A DNA stretch of 64,000 bases, taken from positions 10,385,001 through 10,449,000 of the forward strand of contig NC_088186.1 in assembly GCF_028769735.1 (NCBI RefSeq), written 5' to 3'. Within the stretch, counting starts at the first letter, position 1; every line of letters begins with the position of its first letter. Origin of the DNA: Zonotrichia leucophrys gambelii. Lineage: Eukaryota; Chordata; Aves; Passeriformes; Passerellidae. Made by a program: the position numbers and the translations under genes. Of this stretch, positions 1-10,464 are shown one piece after another. The notes under the pieces were generated by a model. It did not search any database. It saw nothing but the letters and a program-made list of their open reading frames with translations, and was not told where the DNA came from.

Positions 1-205
1 GGGACAAACCAGCCTCACTCTCTCGTGAAAATGTAAAAGTTTAATAAAAGGCAATAGGAGACAAAGGCAAAAAGGCAAAGATTTTACGGCTGGGTGCTTG
101 GTATTCTGCTAAGAGCACACCTGCTATTATGGAAACACTCTTTATATACCATTTCTATTGTATTATCTGTGACATATTCACAAACAATTATGTATATTTA
201 AACTT
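1..205 (-). mobile_element. Partial ERV LTR cut by the window edge
   Basis: Read on the minus strand, this has the order of signals of a retroviral LTR. A TATA box (GGTATATAAAGAG, about 139-150) is followed about 95 bases downstream by an ATTAAA polyadenylation signal (40-45) and a GT/T-rich stretch. A six-G run with GGGGGGAAG at 203-211 resembles a polypurine tract just upstream of U3. The R-U5 end lies at or beyond base 1, so the 3' boundary and any target-site duplication cannot be seen. The family is not identified. Confidence 0.5.
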
Positions 206-211
206 CCCCCC

Positions 212-535
212 AAACTAGTTTGTATGCTCTAAGAACTGTTCAGTATGGCTTTTTCTCAGTCTGCTTTTTTAGACCATGTGTATTCCTTAGCTGTGGTTTT
301 AGTCTATTTTTATCATTACCTCTAGTTTTGAGCTTTGATCTGTATTTATACTGATGGTGAGTGTTGATAGCTGGTATTTCAGTAGTAGGGTCTTCATCAT
401 ATGTTCATTCAATGTTATTGTAACTAAGCAGGCATTCTAACCTATATCAGCTATTTCACTACTATGTCTAAGTTTAGTAACAACAGAAATAAAATAAAAA
501 ACCCCTATATCTTTATAGTAAAGTTTACTTTACCA
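212..535 (-). mobile_element. Probable 3' internal remnant of the same provirus
   Basis: This AT-rich stretch lies directly upstream (minus-strand sense) of the putative polypurine tract and LTR, where the end of env and the 3' untranslated region would lie. No open frame over 60 codons survives, so if it was coding it is decayed. The call rests on position next to the LTR and not on recognised protein similarity. Confidence 0.3.
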
Positions 536-539
536 TTAA

Positions 540-665
540 ATAAAGTTACTTTACATTATATATATTATTATATTATGTTATATATAATATATATAAACAT
601 ATATGTTTATATATATGTTATATAATACATATATACATATATGATATATACATGTAACATCTATT
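540..665. repeat. AT-rich simple repeat (TA/ATATAC)
   Basis: Almost entirely A and T, with interrupted runs of TATATA and ATACATAT on both strands and several short self-complementary stretches able to form cruciforms. It is low-complexity DNA with no sign of a gene. Confidence 0.8.
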
Positions 666-1230
666 TTAATATTTGCAAGAAGCCAACATTATAATATATA
701 TTTATAACAATTGGAAAGCAGTTAAAATTCTTTTTTGGATGTTTATTTTCTGTCACTCTTGAAGGAGGTAAATTCCTGCCTGGCTCTCAATTTCTTGAAT
801 TACAACCCACAAGATCCAAATGTTGGGTTCATCACCCTCAGCACCTCATTGGGGTCATACCTGGGGCCTTTTCTGTGCATGATAAAAGTCCATAAAATCC
901 CTTTTCCCTCTCTGCCTCCGCAGCAGCCTGGGCACGTGGATGGTCCAGGGAAGCCCCAGGAGCTGGGCTGGGTTAGGTGGGTCCTGCTGCTCTTCATCCC
1001 CCCCAGAGCTGCTGGGGATGTGACTACAAAGAGAAAAACTGGAGCTGTCACTTGCTGGTGACCTGATTTTTTTTGAGAGGGGAAGAAAAAAGATGTCATT
1101 CTACAATTAGTTGAAATCATTTTTTTAGCTGCAGGTATAATTTATTTGGCTCACTCTCATTTCTCATAAAGAAAGGAGGATATAGAATATTCCCCCGCAG
1201 GCATTCTGGGGTTTTATTTAATCCAGTGAT
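666..1230. other. No recognised feature
   Basis: Mixed-composition DNA between the AT-rich repeat and the first CR1 fragment. Overlapping open frames on both strands (735-1,061 and 800-1,120) show no domain or repeat-protein signature and look accidental. Confidence 0.5.
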
Positions 1231-1345
1231 TATAAAATCATAGAATCACAGACTGGTTTGGGTTGGAAGGGAAATTAAAGCTCATCCAGTGCCATGGGCA
1301 GGGACACCCTCGACCAGGCTGCCCTGAGCCCTGGCCTTGGACACT
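1231..1345 (-). mobile_element. CR1 LINE 3'-end fragment
   Basis: The plus strand starts with AATCATAGAATCACAGACTG, then GGTTTGGGTTGGAAGG and a GCCATGGGCAGGGACACC block. This is the reverse complement of the standard CR1 3' end, whose sense strand finishes in ATTCTATG-type octamers. Only about the last 115 bp of the element is present, a typical 5'-truncated copy. Confidence 0.85.
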
Positions 1346-1879
1346 TTTGAAGATTCAAAAAAGAGAAGAAATTGAGCAAAAATTTGTTTGTTTCACAGAC
1401 TGAACGTCCAGATTAAAGTGTGGAGCTGCCAGGGCTGCTGGTATCCCCTGTGCCAACCATGATGTGATTGAAACCCATGACACATTCACCCAGATCACAA
1501 ATTTGGCTTTAACAGGGTTGTGACTCTTCAGGGAACAGACCCTGGACTTTTCTTTCCTTTCCCATTTCCGTGTTTTCAGGACCTTGCTTATGTTTTATTA
1601 TTCTGTGAAAGGCTCTTTCTCCATGATGACAATATTTTTATTTAGCAAAAATGAGGGATCTTATGTAATTCTGTGACTTCTGGAGCTAAAGGTCAAACAT
1701 TGCAGGGAAACATAAACCTTGGCAGCACCTTTTGCTTGTTGAAGCTTTCCAGCTTCCAGCATTTCAGATACTTCCATAACAAATGAGTCTAAATAGGAAA
1801 AGCTGCTCCAAGTCCATTTGCTCTTTTTTATGCTTCTGTCCCTCCTCTGGAATTGCTCAAAGCTCTTTCTCACAGTTCC
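1346..1879. other. No recognised feature
   Basis: Spacer between two CR1 copies in opposite orientation. No repeat unit, RNA gene or credible coding frame seen. Confidence 0.5.
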
Positions 1880-2372
1880 TGGGGTGCTGGGTCCAGCTCT
1901 GGGGTCCCCAGCACAGGAAGGACATGGAGCTGTTGGAACAAGTCCAGAGGAGATCATGGAGATGACCAGAGGGAAGGAGAACCTCTTCCAGGAGGAAAGA
2001 CTGAGGGAGCTGGGATTGCTCAGCCTGGAGAAGAGAGGGTTTGGGGAAAGACCAAAGTCCCTTCTGAGACCTGAAGGGGCTCCAGGAGAGCTGGAGAGGG
2101 ACTGGGGACAAGGGATGGAATGACAGGATAAGGAGGCAGGGCTGGATGGGATATTGGGAATTGAGAATTGTTCCCTGTGAGGGTGGGCAGGCCCTGGCAC
2201 AGGGTGCCCAGAGCAGCTGTGGCTGCCCCTGGATCCCTGGCAGTGCCCAAGGCCAGGCTGGGCAGGGCTGGGAGCAGCCTGGGACAGTGGGAGGTGTCCC
2301 TGCCATGGCAGGGGTGGCACTGGGTGGGATTTAAGGTCCCTTCCAACACAACCCAGTCTCTGATCCCATGAT
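1880..2372 (+). mobile_element. CR1 LINE 3' region, about 490 bp
   Basis: Sense-strand CR1. It opens with the conserved GTCCAGCTCTGGGGTCCCCA block, then AGGAAGGACATGGAGCTGTT, then GCCTGGAGAAGAGAGG, and runs through AGGCCAGGCTGGGCAGGGCT to AAGGTCCCTTCCAACACAAC and a CCCATGATTCC tail. These blocks come from the end of the reverse-transcriptase ORF and the 3' UTR. The long minus-strand frame over it (1,661-2,596) is an antisense shadow. Confidence 0.9.
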
Positions 2373-2826
2373 TCCAAAGCTGCCCTTGCAGCAGCACTGG
2401 ACAAACCCACACAGTTCTTCCCTGACAGCACTCTCTGAAGAGGCACCAAAATCCCATTTATTCTCAGAGAAGGATCTGTGCCCTTGGCCAATCTCTCTCT
2501 CCCTGTTATTCCTCTTTCCCAGCTGATAGGATTGGCAGGACAGGACCTGGGGGTCCAGGTGGACACAGCCCTGAGCAGAAGCTGGCACTGTGTCACTGCC
2601 CCAGGAAGATCAGGGGCACCTTGTGCTGCATTAGACAGAGCACTGACAGCAGTGAATCCCCAGGTGGGGACACGATGGGGTCTGGGCTCCTTCTTGTGCT
2701 GGACTCCCTGGGAACCTTCTTTCCATGCCAGGGGCCATCACAGTGTGGCCATCACAGTCACATCCCCACTGCCATCAGCTTCCAGCTGAAGGGGGGAAAG
2801 GGGATATTCAGTGCCATGATTTCCAT
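2373..2826. other. No recognised feature
   Basis: GC-rich spacer ending at the left target-site duplication of the next LTR. No gene or repeat recognised. Confidence 0.5.
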
Positions 2827-2831
2827 GGATG

Positions 2832-3480
2832 TGTCAGGATCTCTCGCTGCTCAGAGTGACCCCGAGAAGAGTTGGAAAGTCTCTTTTTCCCAGCCTGGCA
2901 CTTGAAGAAGGAGTCAGGGCTCTTAATTTCTCAGTGTCAAGGTTGTTTATTGTTCCTTATCTATAAAATTTTTTCTTCTGCCCTGTTGAGGTCCATCCAG
3001 AAGGACAGTTGCAGGCATTCATTCTGCCTGCCCCCGAGACAGTGTTATGTCTTTATACTAAAAACTATTACTTTAAACTAAAAACTATTACTATTATTTA
3101 CAATTACTTTCCAATACCTATCACCTGTGTTAGACAGTGAGCTTCTACTCTAAACAAATCTGAAAGTGCCACCATCACAGCAGAAGATGGAGGCCAAGAA
3201 GAAGAAGGAGAAAGGCTGGACACATCCAGTTCCCTCTGTCTTACCTCCTGAATCCCCATTGCAAAAACCCCAAAATCTACTTTTCCACCCCGTGATAACT
3301 TCACTGTTATTCTACCTAAACTGTTGTGGCTTGCTGATCTTCATCTAAGGTTGGTAATTTGCTCCACGGGTCATAATCAAACCTACAGGGGCATCTTGGG
3401 CTCTGTGCCAGGGTCTCTGAGCCCCCTGGCAGGGGTCCTGGCCATCCTGGACAGCCAGAGGGATGCTCTGGGTTCCCACA
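2832..3480 (-). mobile_element. Solo LTR, family 3 (ERVL-like)
   Basis: A 649-bp LTR in reverse orientation. Minus-strand sense begins TGTGGGAACCCAGAGC and ends ATCCTGACA, giving TGT...ACA termini. A perfect 5-bp duplication GGATG flanks it (2,827-2,831 and 3,481-3,485). A polyadenylation signal AATAAA (minus strand) lies at 2,946-2,951. It aligns along most of its length with the plus-oriented LTR at 28,535-29,158. A 5-bp duplication is usual for class III (ERVL-type) elements. No internal sequence is attached, so it is a solo LTR. Confidence 0.88.
3316..3480 (-). other. Reading frame in U3 of family 3 LTR
   Basis: From the first base of the LTR a frame stays open for 54 codons to a TAG. 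The predicted end is acidic and polar, with a DYDPWSKLP motif near residues 37-45 and DEDQQATTV at the stop. The sister LTR at 28,535 keeps the first part in frame, then loses it by a one-base deletion. It may be the tail of a viral ORF running into U3, or chance. It shares no recognised domain. Confidence 0.35.
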
Positions 3481-3485
3481 GGATG

Positions 3486-3835
3486 TATTCTGCAGTTTCT
3501 TCCTCCTGTCTCCCTCCTCAGCATCCCTCAGGGACCCTTCCCACCCTCCATGCCCTGTCTCAGCCATGCAGGATGGCAACGCTCTCCTGCAAAGCATCAC
3601 AGGAGAAATCCCCTCCCAGTGACATCCAGAGGGATCCCAGCCCCAAGGCTTTCCAGGGAGATGGAAACACTGTCCCAGAACAGCCAGGTGTGCCCAGGCA
3701 TGGCCAGGAGATGTGGCCCTGCAAGGGAGGCTGAGCTCTAGGGGATGGACACACTGATCCATGTCACACTGATCCATGTCCCCTCCTGCCTTGTTCCATC
3801 TCCTGCCTGGACAGGGGCTGGTCCTGGGCTGGACT
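3486..3835. other. No recognised feature
   Basis: GC-rich spacer between the LTR and the minisatellite. A 15-bp direct repeat (CACTGATCCATGTCA) occurs twice at about 3,750-3,780. Nothing else seen. Confidence 0.45.
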
Positions 3836-4044
3836 GATGGGACAGGGATGGCCCCAGGGCTGCAGAGAGGGACAGGGATGGCCCCAGTGCTCAGGGAGGG
3901 ACAGGGATGGCCCCAGGGCTGCAGAGAGGGACAGGGATGGCCCCAGGGCTGCAGGGAGGGACAGGGATGGCCCCAGTGCCCAAGGAGGGACAGGGATGGC
4001 CCCAGGGCTGCAGAGAGGGACAGGGATGGCCCCAGTGCAGGGAA
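3836..4044. repeat. Minisatellite, 29-30-bp unit, about 7 copies
   Basis: Seven successive units built on ACAGGGATGGCCCCA followed by GGGCTGCAGAGAGGG or a shorter variant (GTGCTCAGGGAGGG, GTGCCCAAGGAGGG). Spacing is 29-30 bp. Because the unit length varies around a multiple of three, several frames stay open on both strands and give repetitive predicted peptides, which are not genes. Confidence 0.92.
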
Positions 4045-5582
4045 CAAGGCTGGTTTTGTGGGCGCCCAAAAGCAGCAGCTGAAATGTCACCTGACACTAA
4101 TCCTGCTGGTCACTGACTGTGCTGGGCTGTCCCAGAGCCCCGAGGTGCCCTCCCAGTGACCTGTCTGCAGCTGCTGGGTGCATTCCCTGCTGCCTGGATG
4201 GGATCTCTCCAGCCATGGATATGGGGAAGGATCTGCTGGTGGAACTGGAGCAGGGCCCCACTGCTCCTGTCAGAGCTGATGGAAAGCTGCTGCCTTCTGC
4301 ACTTCCACAGCAGCTGCTCCCTCAGCTGCAGGGAGGGAGAGGGGAGGAAAAACGACTAAAATAAAAGAGGTGAAGGGGACAGGGGTGGGTTCAGCCAAAC
4401 CCCAGGAGCAGGAGCTGCTGAAGGTGCTGTGGGATCCCAGGAGTGGCAGTTCAGAGGAGGATGGGTGTGGAAGTGACCTGGTTCTGAAATGAAAGAGAAA
4501 ATGAAATGGGACACGTGGGTGGTCTGTAAGGTGATTTAGTAATAACCCAGAGCTGTGTGAACACTGAAACCCTGGAGTGTGGCCACCACATGTGGACAGT
4601 GGGTCACTGTGACAGCACTGCAAGCACAGCCTGGGCAGATGCTCACCCCAGGGACTCACAGCACTGAAGGACAGACACAGCCTCTGCAGCCTCAGGAACC
4701 CCAACCCTGAGGCCTCACACAGACCTTTGCCTGGCCAAGCCCCAAGAGCAGCCACCTCTGAGCTGCCATTGGGCTCCTGCTCCGGCTGAGCTCCCTCCAG
4801 AGGTGCCTCACACCCGTGGGACCAGGTCTGGCCTGGCTCTGCACTTCCTTGGCCTGCAGGATACACCTGCCAAATCCTTTCCCACACATTATTTTGCCTT
4901 TGCCACTGCCCAGCAGCCTGGAAAAGGGCTGGAGGCCTCCTGGCATTTCTTGCTAAGGAATTCTTGGCCAGTGACATCCTCCCCCTGCTGCCAGCACAAT
5001 GTGGGGAAGGGAGGCAGGTGCTGCTTCAGCCTGCAGGGCTGAGCAACAGGAAACTCCCACAGGGCTTTCCAGGATGCAGTGCCAGGAAATGGGGCTGCCA
5101 GGCACCTGGCTCCTGAGCACTCACACCACCCAAAGGCAGCTCCCTCACTGCCCCAGGCTCCTGCAGCCCCTTCTCACTCACCTCCCACTTCCCCAATGAG
5201 GTTCCTGTGAGCTGCTCTGTGTGGCCACAGATTTCTAGGATTTCTCATTGCTTCATTCCCCCATGCTCAGGGGAAGGGGTCAGCAATGCCCATGAATAAA
5301 AGACAAGGCGAGTATTTGAAATAATAATGGGGATAATAAAATTGGAAGGATATGGGGGTTTTGGAAAAGATGTGGGGCTGCTTTTCCCTGCTCCCACCTG
5401 CACAGCCTCAGGCAGGATCCTCACTTGGATGCCTCTCACAGCCACCTACAGATCAGGTGGATCTTCCTCTGAAGACAATTGAGCTTCATGGAGCACCCCA
5501 CTGTTGTCATGGCACGAATTAGGGATTTCTGAAAGGCTGAACAGATCAGTGAATTTTGACTTCAGTGTGGTCATTTGTGCTG
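4045..5582. other. No recognised feature
   Basis: About 1.5 kb of GC-rich DNA with many CAG/CTG-type words but no tandem unit, transposon end or RNA gene that I can recognise. The long minus-strand frame at 4,270-4,977 (235 codons) has no domain signature, overlaps other frames and sits in stop-poor GC-rich sequence. Confidence 0.5.
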
Positions 5583-5588
5583 CACATT

Positions 5589-5978
5589 TGTCACAGACAT
5601 CTTTTCATTAAAATCCTTTCTTTAGGATTTTTCCTGCTGAAGCTGAGAAGTTTCAGCAACAAAGTGTAAGCAATGATTATCTGCTGCTGTGGAATGCAAC
5701 AGGTGCATCTGTGATTGGTCTCCTGTGGATGTTTGGATTTACTGACCACTCACGGCAGAGCTGGGTCTCGCTCTCTGCTGGGACACAGACCTTTGTTATT
5801 CATTCTTTTCTATTCTTAGCTTAGCTAGCCTTCTGAGAACTTTTCCTTCTATTTCTTTTTAGTATAGTCATAATGTTATATATATATATATCATAAAATA
5901 ATAAATCAAGCCTTCTGAACATGAGGTCAACATTCTCGTCTCTCTCTTCACCTGCAAACCCTTGTGACCACTGTCACA
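5589..5978 (+). mobile_element. Solo LTR, family 2 (6-bp TSD)
   Basis: A 390-bp LTR starting TGTCACAGACATCTTTTC and ending GACCACTGTCACA. A perfect 6-bp duplication CACATT flanks it (5,583-5,588 and 5,979-5,984). A polyadenylation signal AATAAA lies at 5,900-5,905, after a short TA run. The sister copy is inverted at 15,261-15,649. Six-base duplications are typical of class II (alpha/beta-retrovirus-like, ERVK) elements. No internal region remains. Confidence 0.9.
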
Positions 5979-5984
5979 CACATT

Positions 5985-6921
5985 GTGTGTTTTGTGCTGC
6001 CTCAGGTACCTGCTGCAGCTCCCACACCCCTCCTGCCACACACACTTTTCCTTTTGGTTTTCTTGCTCCACGTTGCTGAGTTCTGGCCCGTCCTGTGTTG
6101 TGCAAGCCCAGCCCCTGCTGTGTTTGTTTTCCCTGTGGTGCTCTCGCCCCCAGCATCCCAGCACTGCCCAGGGAGCTGTGGGGAGGTGCAGGTGCACAGC
6201 CCACTCCTTCCAGCCTGGAAACCTCGGATGTTTTTAGCTCAGCCTTAGCTGTGAGTCAGGACTGTGGGGCAAGAGGTGAACTGCAGGGGAGGGAATGAAA
6301 TCCCAAATCCCTGAGCTCACTGTGGTCTGCAGAGAAAGGTGAGACCTTTCCAGCTGAACTGGTTCTGTGAGGACACCGCTCAGGAGTCACAGACCGACAG
6401 AATGAAGAGGAAAACCCCCGCAGGCACTGCAGGGCTCTTTGGCAGCTCTTTTCTCATGTAGTGCTCACAAATCTTTCCCCTTCTCCAGCTGCTGCTCAAG
6501 CTGAGTCAGCCCCAAAGCTGCACTTGCTGTTTGGTGCAGATCCATCTCCCCACAGTGCTGTGGAGGGTCTTGGGCATGACTCAGTGACCCCTGCAGGATT
6601 TTACAGCCTCAGGCATTTTACAAACCTCTGAATCAGAGCCTCAATTCCTAAATGCTTCTGGGAACTCAATTCTCACTGTTACCTCAATTCCCCCTCAAAG
6701 CACAGCTCTCAGGGGGTCAGAAATGTGGTGGCCATGGTGCTCCTGGCTGGCAATGCTCTGTCACAGCTGCTGAGGTCTGTCCTTGGTCCTCACCTGGACC
6801 AGTCCCTGCCTTTCCTTCCCAGTTTCCCCCTGGATCACTCCCTGCCTCACCTTCCCTCAGCTCAGGCTCTTTGCTGCCAAGCCGCCCATCTGGGTCTGTC
6901 CAGGTGAGAAATTCCTGGGTT
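5985..6921. other. No recognised feature
   Basis: Spacer between two LTRs inserted in the same orientation. Overlapping frames at 5,964-6,300 and 6,652-6,977 lack any domain or splice context. Confidence 0.45.
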
Positions 6922-6927
6922 CTCCTG

Positions 6928-7533
6928 TGTTGGGGAAGATAAAACAGGAAAGCCTTATAAATATGATTGTCTGGCAAAAGATTTTGAGAATATAGAAACT
7001 ATAAGTGAGATTGAAATGAAAGCAAGCTTTGAGATCCTTTAGTTACTGAACAACTGGAAAACAATGGTGTGGCCAGCTGAAGGTGATCCCCTTTTGATGG
7101 AACAACACCCTCTGCTTGCAGACAGGCCCAAGGGTCAGAGCAGACCCTACAGCTTGGCAGAAGGGGCCCAAAGAGGAGTTTTTAGGGTTTAAAATGTAAC
7201 ACAGTATGGTAATGTAATGATTCTTATAGGCTGTATGTAAATGCTGTAGGATTTGTATCTTGTACTAGACTGGTTAGTGAAAATTGGAATATTCAGCACA
7301 GAAGAAGATTTATGGTATCGTAATGGGAACCTCGCTCTCTTATGCTTTTACTCTCTCACCCTCTCATCCTCTCTCCCCCTCTCTTCTCTCGGGCCTGCTC
7401 TGAGCTGTGTTTGGCAGCTCCCAGCAGGGCCCTGCACCCAGGCCCTTTGCAATAAACCCCAAATTCCAGCCCTGGCTGCAGAGATCTCTCGTCTCCATCC
7501 ATCCCAACCATCCTACCCCCTGATGCTCTTACA
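6928..7533 (+). mobile_element. Solo LTR, family 1, copy 1
   Basis: A 606-bp LTR starting TGTTGGGGAAGATAAAACAG and ending CCCCCTGATGCTCTTACA. A perfect 6-bp duplication CTCCTG lies on both sides (6,922-6,927 and 7,534-7,539). The polyadenylation signal AATAAA is at 7,451-7,456, after a CT-rich tract that varies in length between copies. Two more copies lie at 12,302 and 34,033, both inverted. The 6-bp duplication points to a class II (ERVK-like) element. Confidence 0.93.
6929..7192 (+). pseudogene. Broken copy of the family 1 U3 reading frame
   Basis: This is the same 88-codon frame seen intact in the two other family 1 LTRs, beginning one base inside the LTR and ending at the TAA at 7,190-7,192. 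Here codon 38 is TAG (7,040-7,042) where the other copies have CAG, and the neighbouring CCT has become CTT. The rest of the frame is preserved. No protein family is recognised. Confidence 0.4.
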
Positions 7534-7539
7534 CTCCTG

Positions 7540-9734
7540 CCCTAAATCTCCAGCCCATGGGGCAGTGGTGGGTGCCAGCTGGGTGCCATTTGCCCCTCCA
7601 TCCCCTTGTGCACCCAAATCTGGCCCTTGCCTTTCATTTCCAGACACTTGGATGAGTCTTTCTGCTGAAGTTTAATGTAGTAAACGCTCCTGATCTTTGC
7701 ATTCATAACCAAAGCCTTCCCCTGTGAAATCTCAAGGAGATCCTGTTTGTGCTCCAGGTGGGGAATGTGTAAAAGCAGCTCTTGCTGATGTGAGTGACTA
7801 CCTCAGTGTTTGATTAATTTTCTATTTCTGAAGCTCTGATGACACCGATGGTTGGAAGCCCCAGAGGAGGGCTGTGGTACAGGAGAAAATAGAAGCTGCA
7901 GAACAGAGTGTAGCTTAAATTAGTGGGATCAGATGGAAAGGACTAAAAATCAGGGTTTGTCATCAGAATATATCAATGCTGTCTCACCTTGCAGGAAGGA
8001 CATGGCCTTGTCTCAAAGTCAAAAGGCAAAAGAGGAGGAATTGTGCCTGAACCCCCCAGCAACACTTCCATGGGAACATCTTTGCACAAGTTCAGAGGCT
8101 TAACAACATCAAATCCAACAGTGCATGGCACAGCTGGGCCTATGGACCCTGACAGAGTCCAGCAGGGAAAATGTTCCTGGAATCAGGAATGGCTCCAGTG
8201 CAGAAGAGATTCTGGACAACATCCAGGGGCTGGATAAGGTTCAGGCTGGGCTCAGGGCTATGCTGAGGATAAAATTCACCTTGGGCAGAGTCTCAGGATG
8301 CACAATGTGTGCACTCAGCAGAGCCCAGCCCAGGGAAAGGGCTGCAGTGCTGGTGGGTGCCAGCTGAGCCCCAGCCCTGGGGCTGCAAAAGGAGCCAAGG
8401 CTGCATTTTGGCATCTGCTCCTGGGGCCAGGGGCTGAATTTGCCATTAATGTTCCATGAAATATAAAGCAAGAGTTGAGGTCGTCTCTGGACCACATTAA
8501 CACTTGGGAAAGCCAAGGGGAATATCACATTTGGCTGCGGGGCCAGCACAAGTCAGCAGAGAATCTAACATTTCATCTTCCACTCCAAAAAGCCCAACAG
8601 CTTTGTTTCAGTTCTGACTGCCCATTCCAAAATCAACGGAGACAACCAGTTACTGGGGAAAAAAGGGCATTGCCAATGGAACCAGCTGAAAAGGTTCATT
8701 CTGTTCTCTTTGGGGATATTCACTCTCTTTTGTTTATGCTCAGTCTATGAATTTCATGGCAGAAAAGGAACTCCTTGAAACTGATCCTTTAACTTCTCAA
8801 TGCTCCACATTCACATGTGGTCTCAGCCTTGGGGAGGACATGGGATGGATCCTGAGCTGATGTGGCCACGTGAGTGATAATAACAAAATAATTCCACTGC
8901 TCTCCCCCAGCAGCTGCACACTCACAGCCAATTGTGTCTGAATCAGGAAGTTCCTGAATGGTTCCCAGGAAAATTCCCTGTGCAAACACAACCAGACTCA
9001 CTCTTAGAATGTACTTTTCTTCCCCTGGCAGCACTGGGAGCATGGGATGGACTGGGTGCCCTGCAAAGCCCCAGGCACAGAGAGCAGAGACCCTTTCCCT
9101 GCACTGAGCTGGGCTGGGCTGGGCCCCTGCACTTCTGCTCCTGCTGCTCCCACTGCTGGGCAGGGGAAGGAGAGAAACAAGGGAAAATAAAAGCAAACAT
9201 ACACCTTCAGCAGCTCTGCCCTCCTGAGAGAGGAAACACAAGGCTCATTGAGAGAGGAAGGCAATTTCAGGCTCCTTAATCATCCTCTGGGTTCATTGTT
9301 CAGGTGTGATGCTGGTGATGAACTGGGGAATTACAGCTGTGGGTGTGCTGGAAACCCAACTGGGGACTGGGACTCATAACTCCCCTCCAGTCTCCACAAA
9401 CTCTTGAAACGCTTTGGTTACAGCAGCTGAGCAAACAAAATAAAACAGAACAGAACAAAACAAAACTCACTTCACCTCCATCCTGGGCGGAAGCAGCAGA
9501 ATTCCCTGGCACTGGGAGATCCTTTTGTGAACCCGGCTCTACAGAGAAGCAAACGGCCTGAATGGGAAGGAAAGCTGTGGGAAGGTTTGGCTTGGACCCG
9601 TCATCAGCCTGACTCTTGGACTGGAAGCAGAAGGATTCTCTGTGGGTTTGCTGATGATTTCCAGGGAGCCCGGGGCAGCTCTGCCGGAGCTCTGCTCTTC
9701 CAGCGGATCCAGGTGCTGCCATCTCACGGCCCCG
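7540..9734. other. No recognised feature
   Basis: About 2.2 kb without a recognised repeat, LTR end or RNA gene. A short A/C-rich stretch (AAAACAGAACAGAACAAAAC) at about 9,435-9,465 is low complexity. Frames at 8,789-9,241 and 9,300-9,920 overlap other frames on the opposite strand and have no supporting signature. Confidence 0.5.
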
Positions 9735-9955
9735 GGGCTGGTGCAGGGCAGGGAGAGCACTGCAGCCTTCCCCAAACAGCTCTGATGCTGGGGCAGAGCA
9801 GGGAGAACACTGCAGCCTTCCCACAAACAGATCTGATGCTGGGGCTGATGCAAAACAGGGGAGAACACTACAGCCTCCTGACAAACATCTCTGATTGCTG
9901 GTGCAGGGCAGGGAGCACACTCAGCCTCCCCACAAGCAGCTCTGATGCTGGGGCT
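9735..9955. repeat. Tandem repeat, about 55-bp unit, 4 copies
   Basis: Four diverged units carry, in order, GGGGCTGGTGCAGGGCAGGG, GAGAACACTGCAGCCT, CCCCAAACAG and CTCTGATGCT. Unit length ranges from about 50 to 60 bp because of small deletions. Divergence between units suggests an old array. Frames across it on both strands are repeat-driven. Confidence 0.8.
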
Positions 9956-10092
9956 GCTGCTCTGGTCTCTGGCACTGTGGATAGCCTGGGCATTGCCCAG
10001 AGGGGACAAAACTCCTGGAGCTCCTATCCCTGCACCTGCCTGCCCTGGGAGGAGAACTGGGGGAGGACTGACAGCTGAGTGATGTAGGGCTA

Positions 10093-10250
10093 TGTCCCAG
10101 GTTGACTGTATGATGCTTTTATCCCAAATCATCTTATTCTGTTTATGCTGAATAATAAGTTTTGCACCTTTAAGACTTGTTGCAGAGAGTGAAGAAGCGT
10201 GCAGAACAAGACGACTGGGGATAAAAGCATCATCTAGACAACCTAGGACA
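10093..10250. mobile_element. Foldback element related to family 5 LTR
   Basis: A 158-bp segment with inverted ends of about 32 bp. The left end is TGTCCCAGGTTG then ATGATGCTTTTATCC; the right end is GGATAAAAGCATCAT then CAACCTAGGACA. The first 105 bp also align with the 5' end of the LTR at 54,199. It therefore looks like an LTR U3 end whose first 32 bases reappear inverted at the other side. No target-site duplication is visible. It could alternatively be a small non-autonomous inverted-repeat element. Confidence 0.6.
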
Positions 10251-10464
10251 GACTGACAGGGGACTGATGCCTCCTGGTGGTCCCAGGCAGCCCCACCGGC
10301 AGTGTGGGGATGGTCTGTGCACTGCCACAGCCAAAAAAGGCTGCCGGTGCTGGGATGGCTGGGGAGATCCCGCTGGGGACCTGGGACATGCACGGGTCAC
10401 CAACTGGGAGTGCTCAGAAAGGGGAGTCGAAGCAAAGGCTGGGAAAGCAAAGCTGTGGGGCAGC
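10251..10464. other. No recognised feature
   Basis: Short GC-rich spacer between the foldback element and a CR1 copy. Nothing recognised. Confidence 0.4.

Noticed and set aside
1661..2596. 311-codon minus-strand open frame
   Set aside because: It lies mostly antisense to a CR1 3' region and its similar frames recur over other CR1 copies (for example near 18,191-18,448), so it is a shadow of the repeat.
3316..4047. 243-codon minus-strand frame
   Set aside because: Most of it is minisatellite and spacer translated in the reverse direction; only the last 54 codons belong to the LTR frame noted separately.
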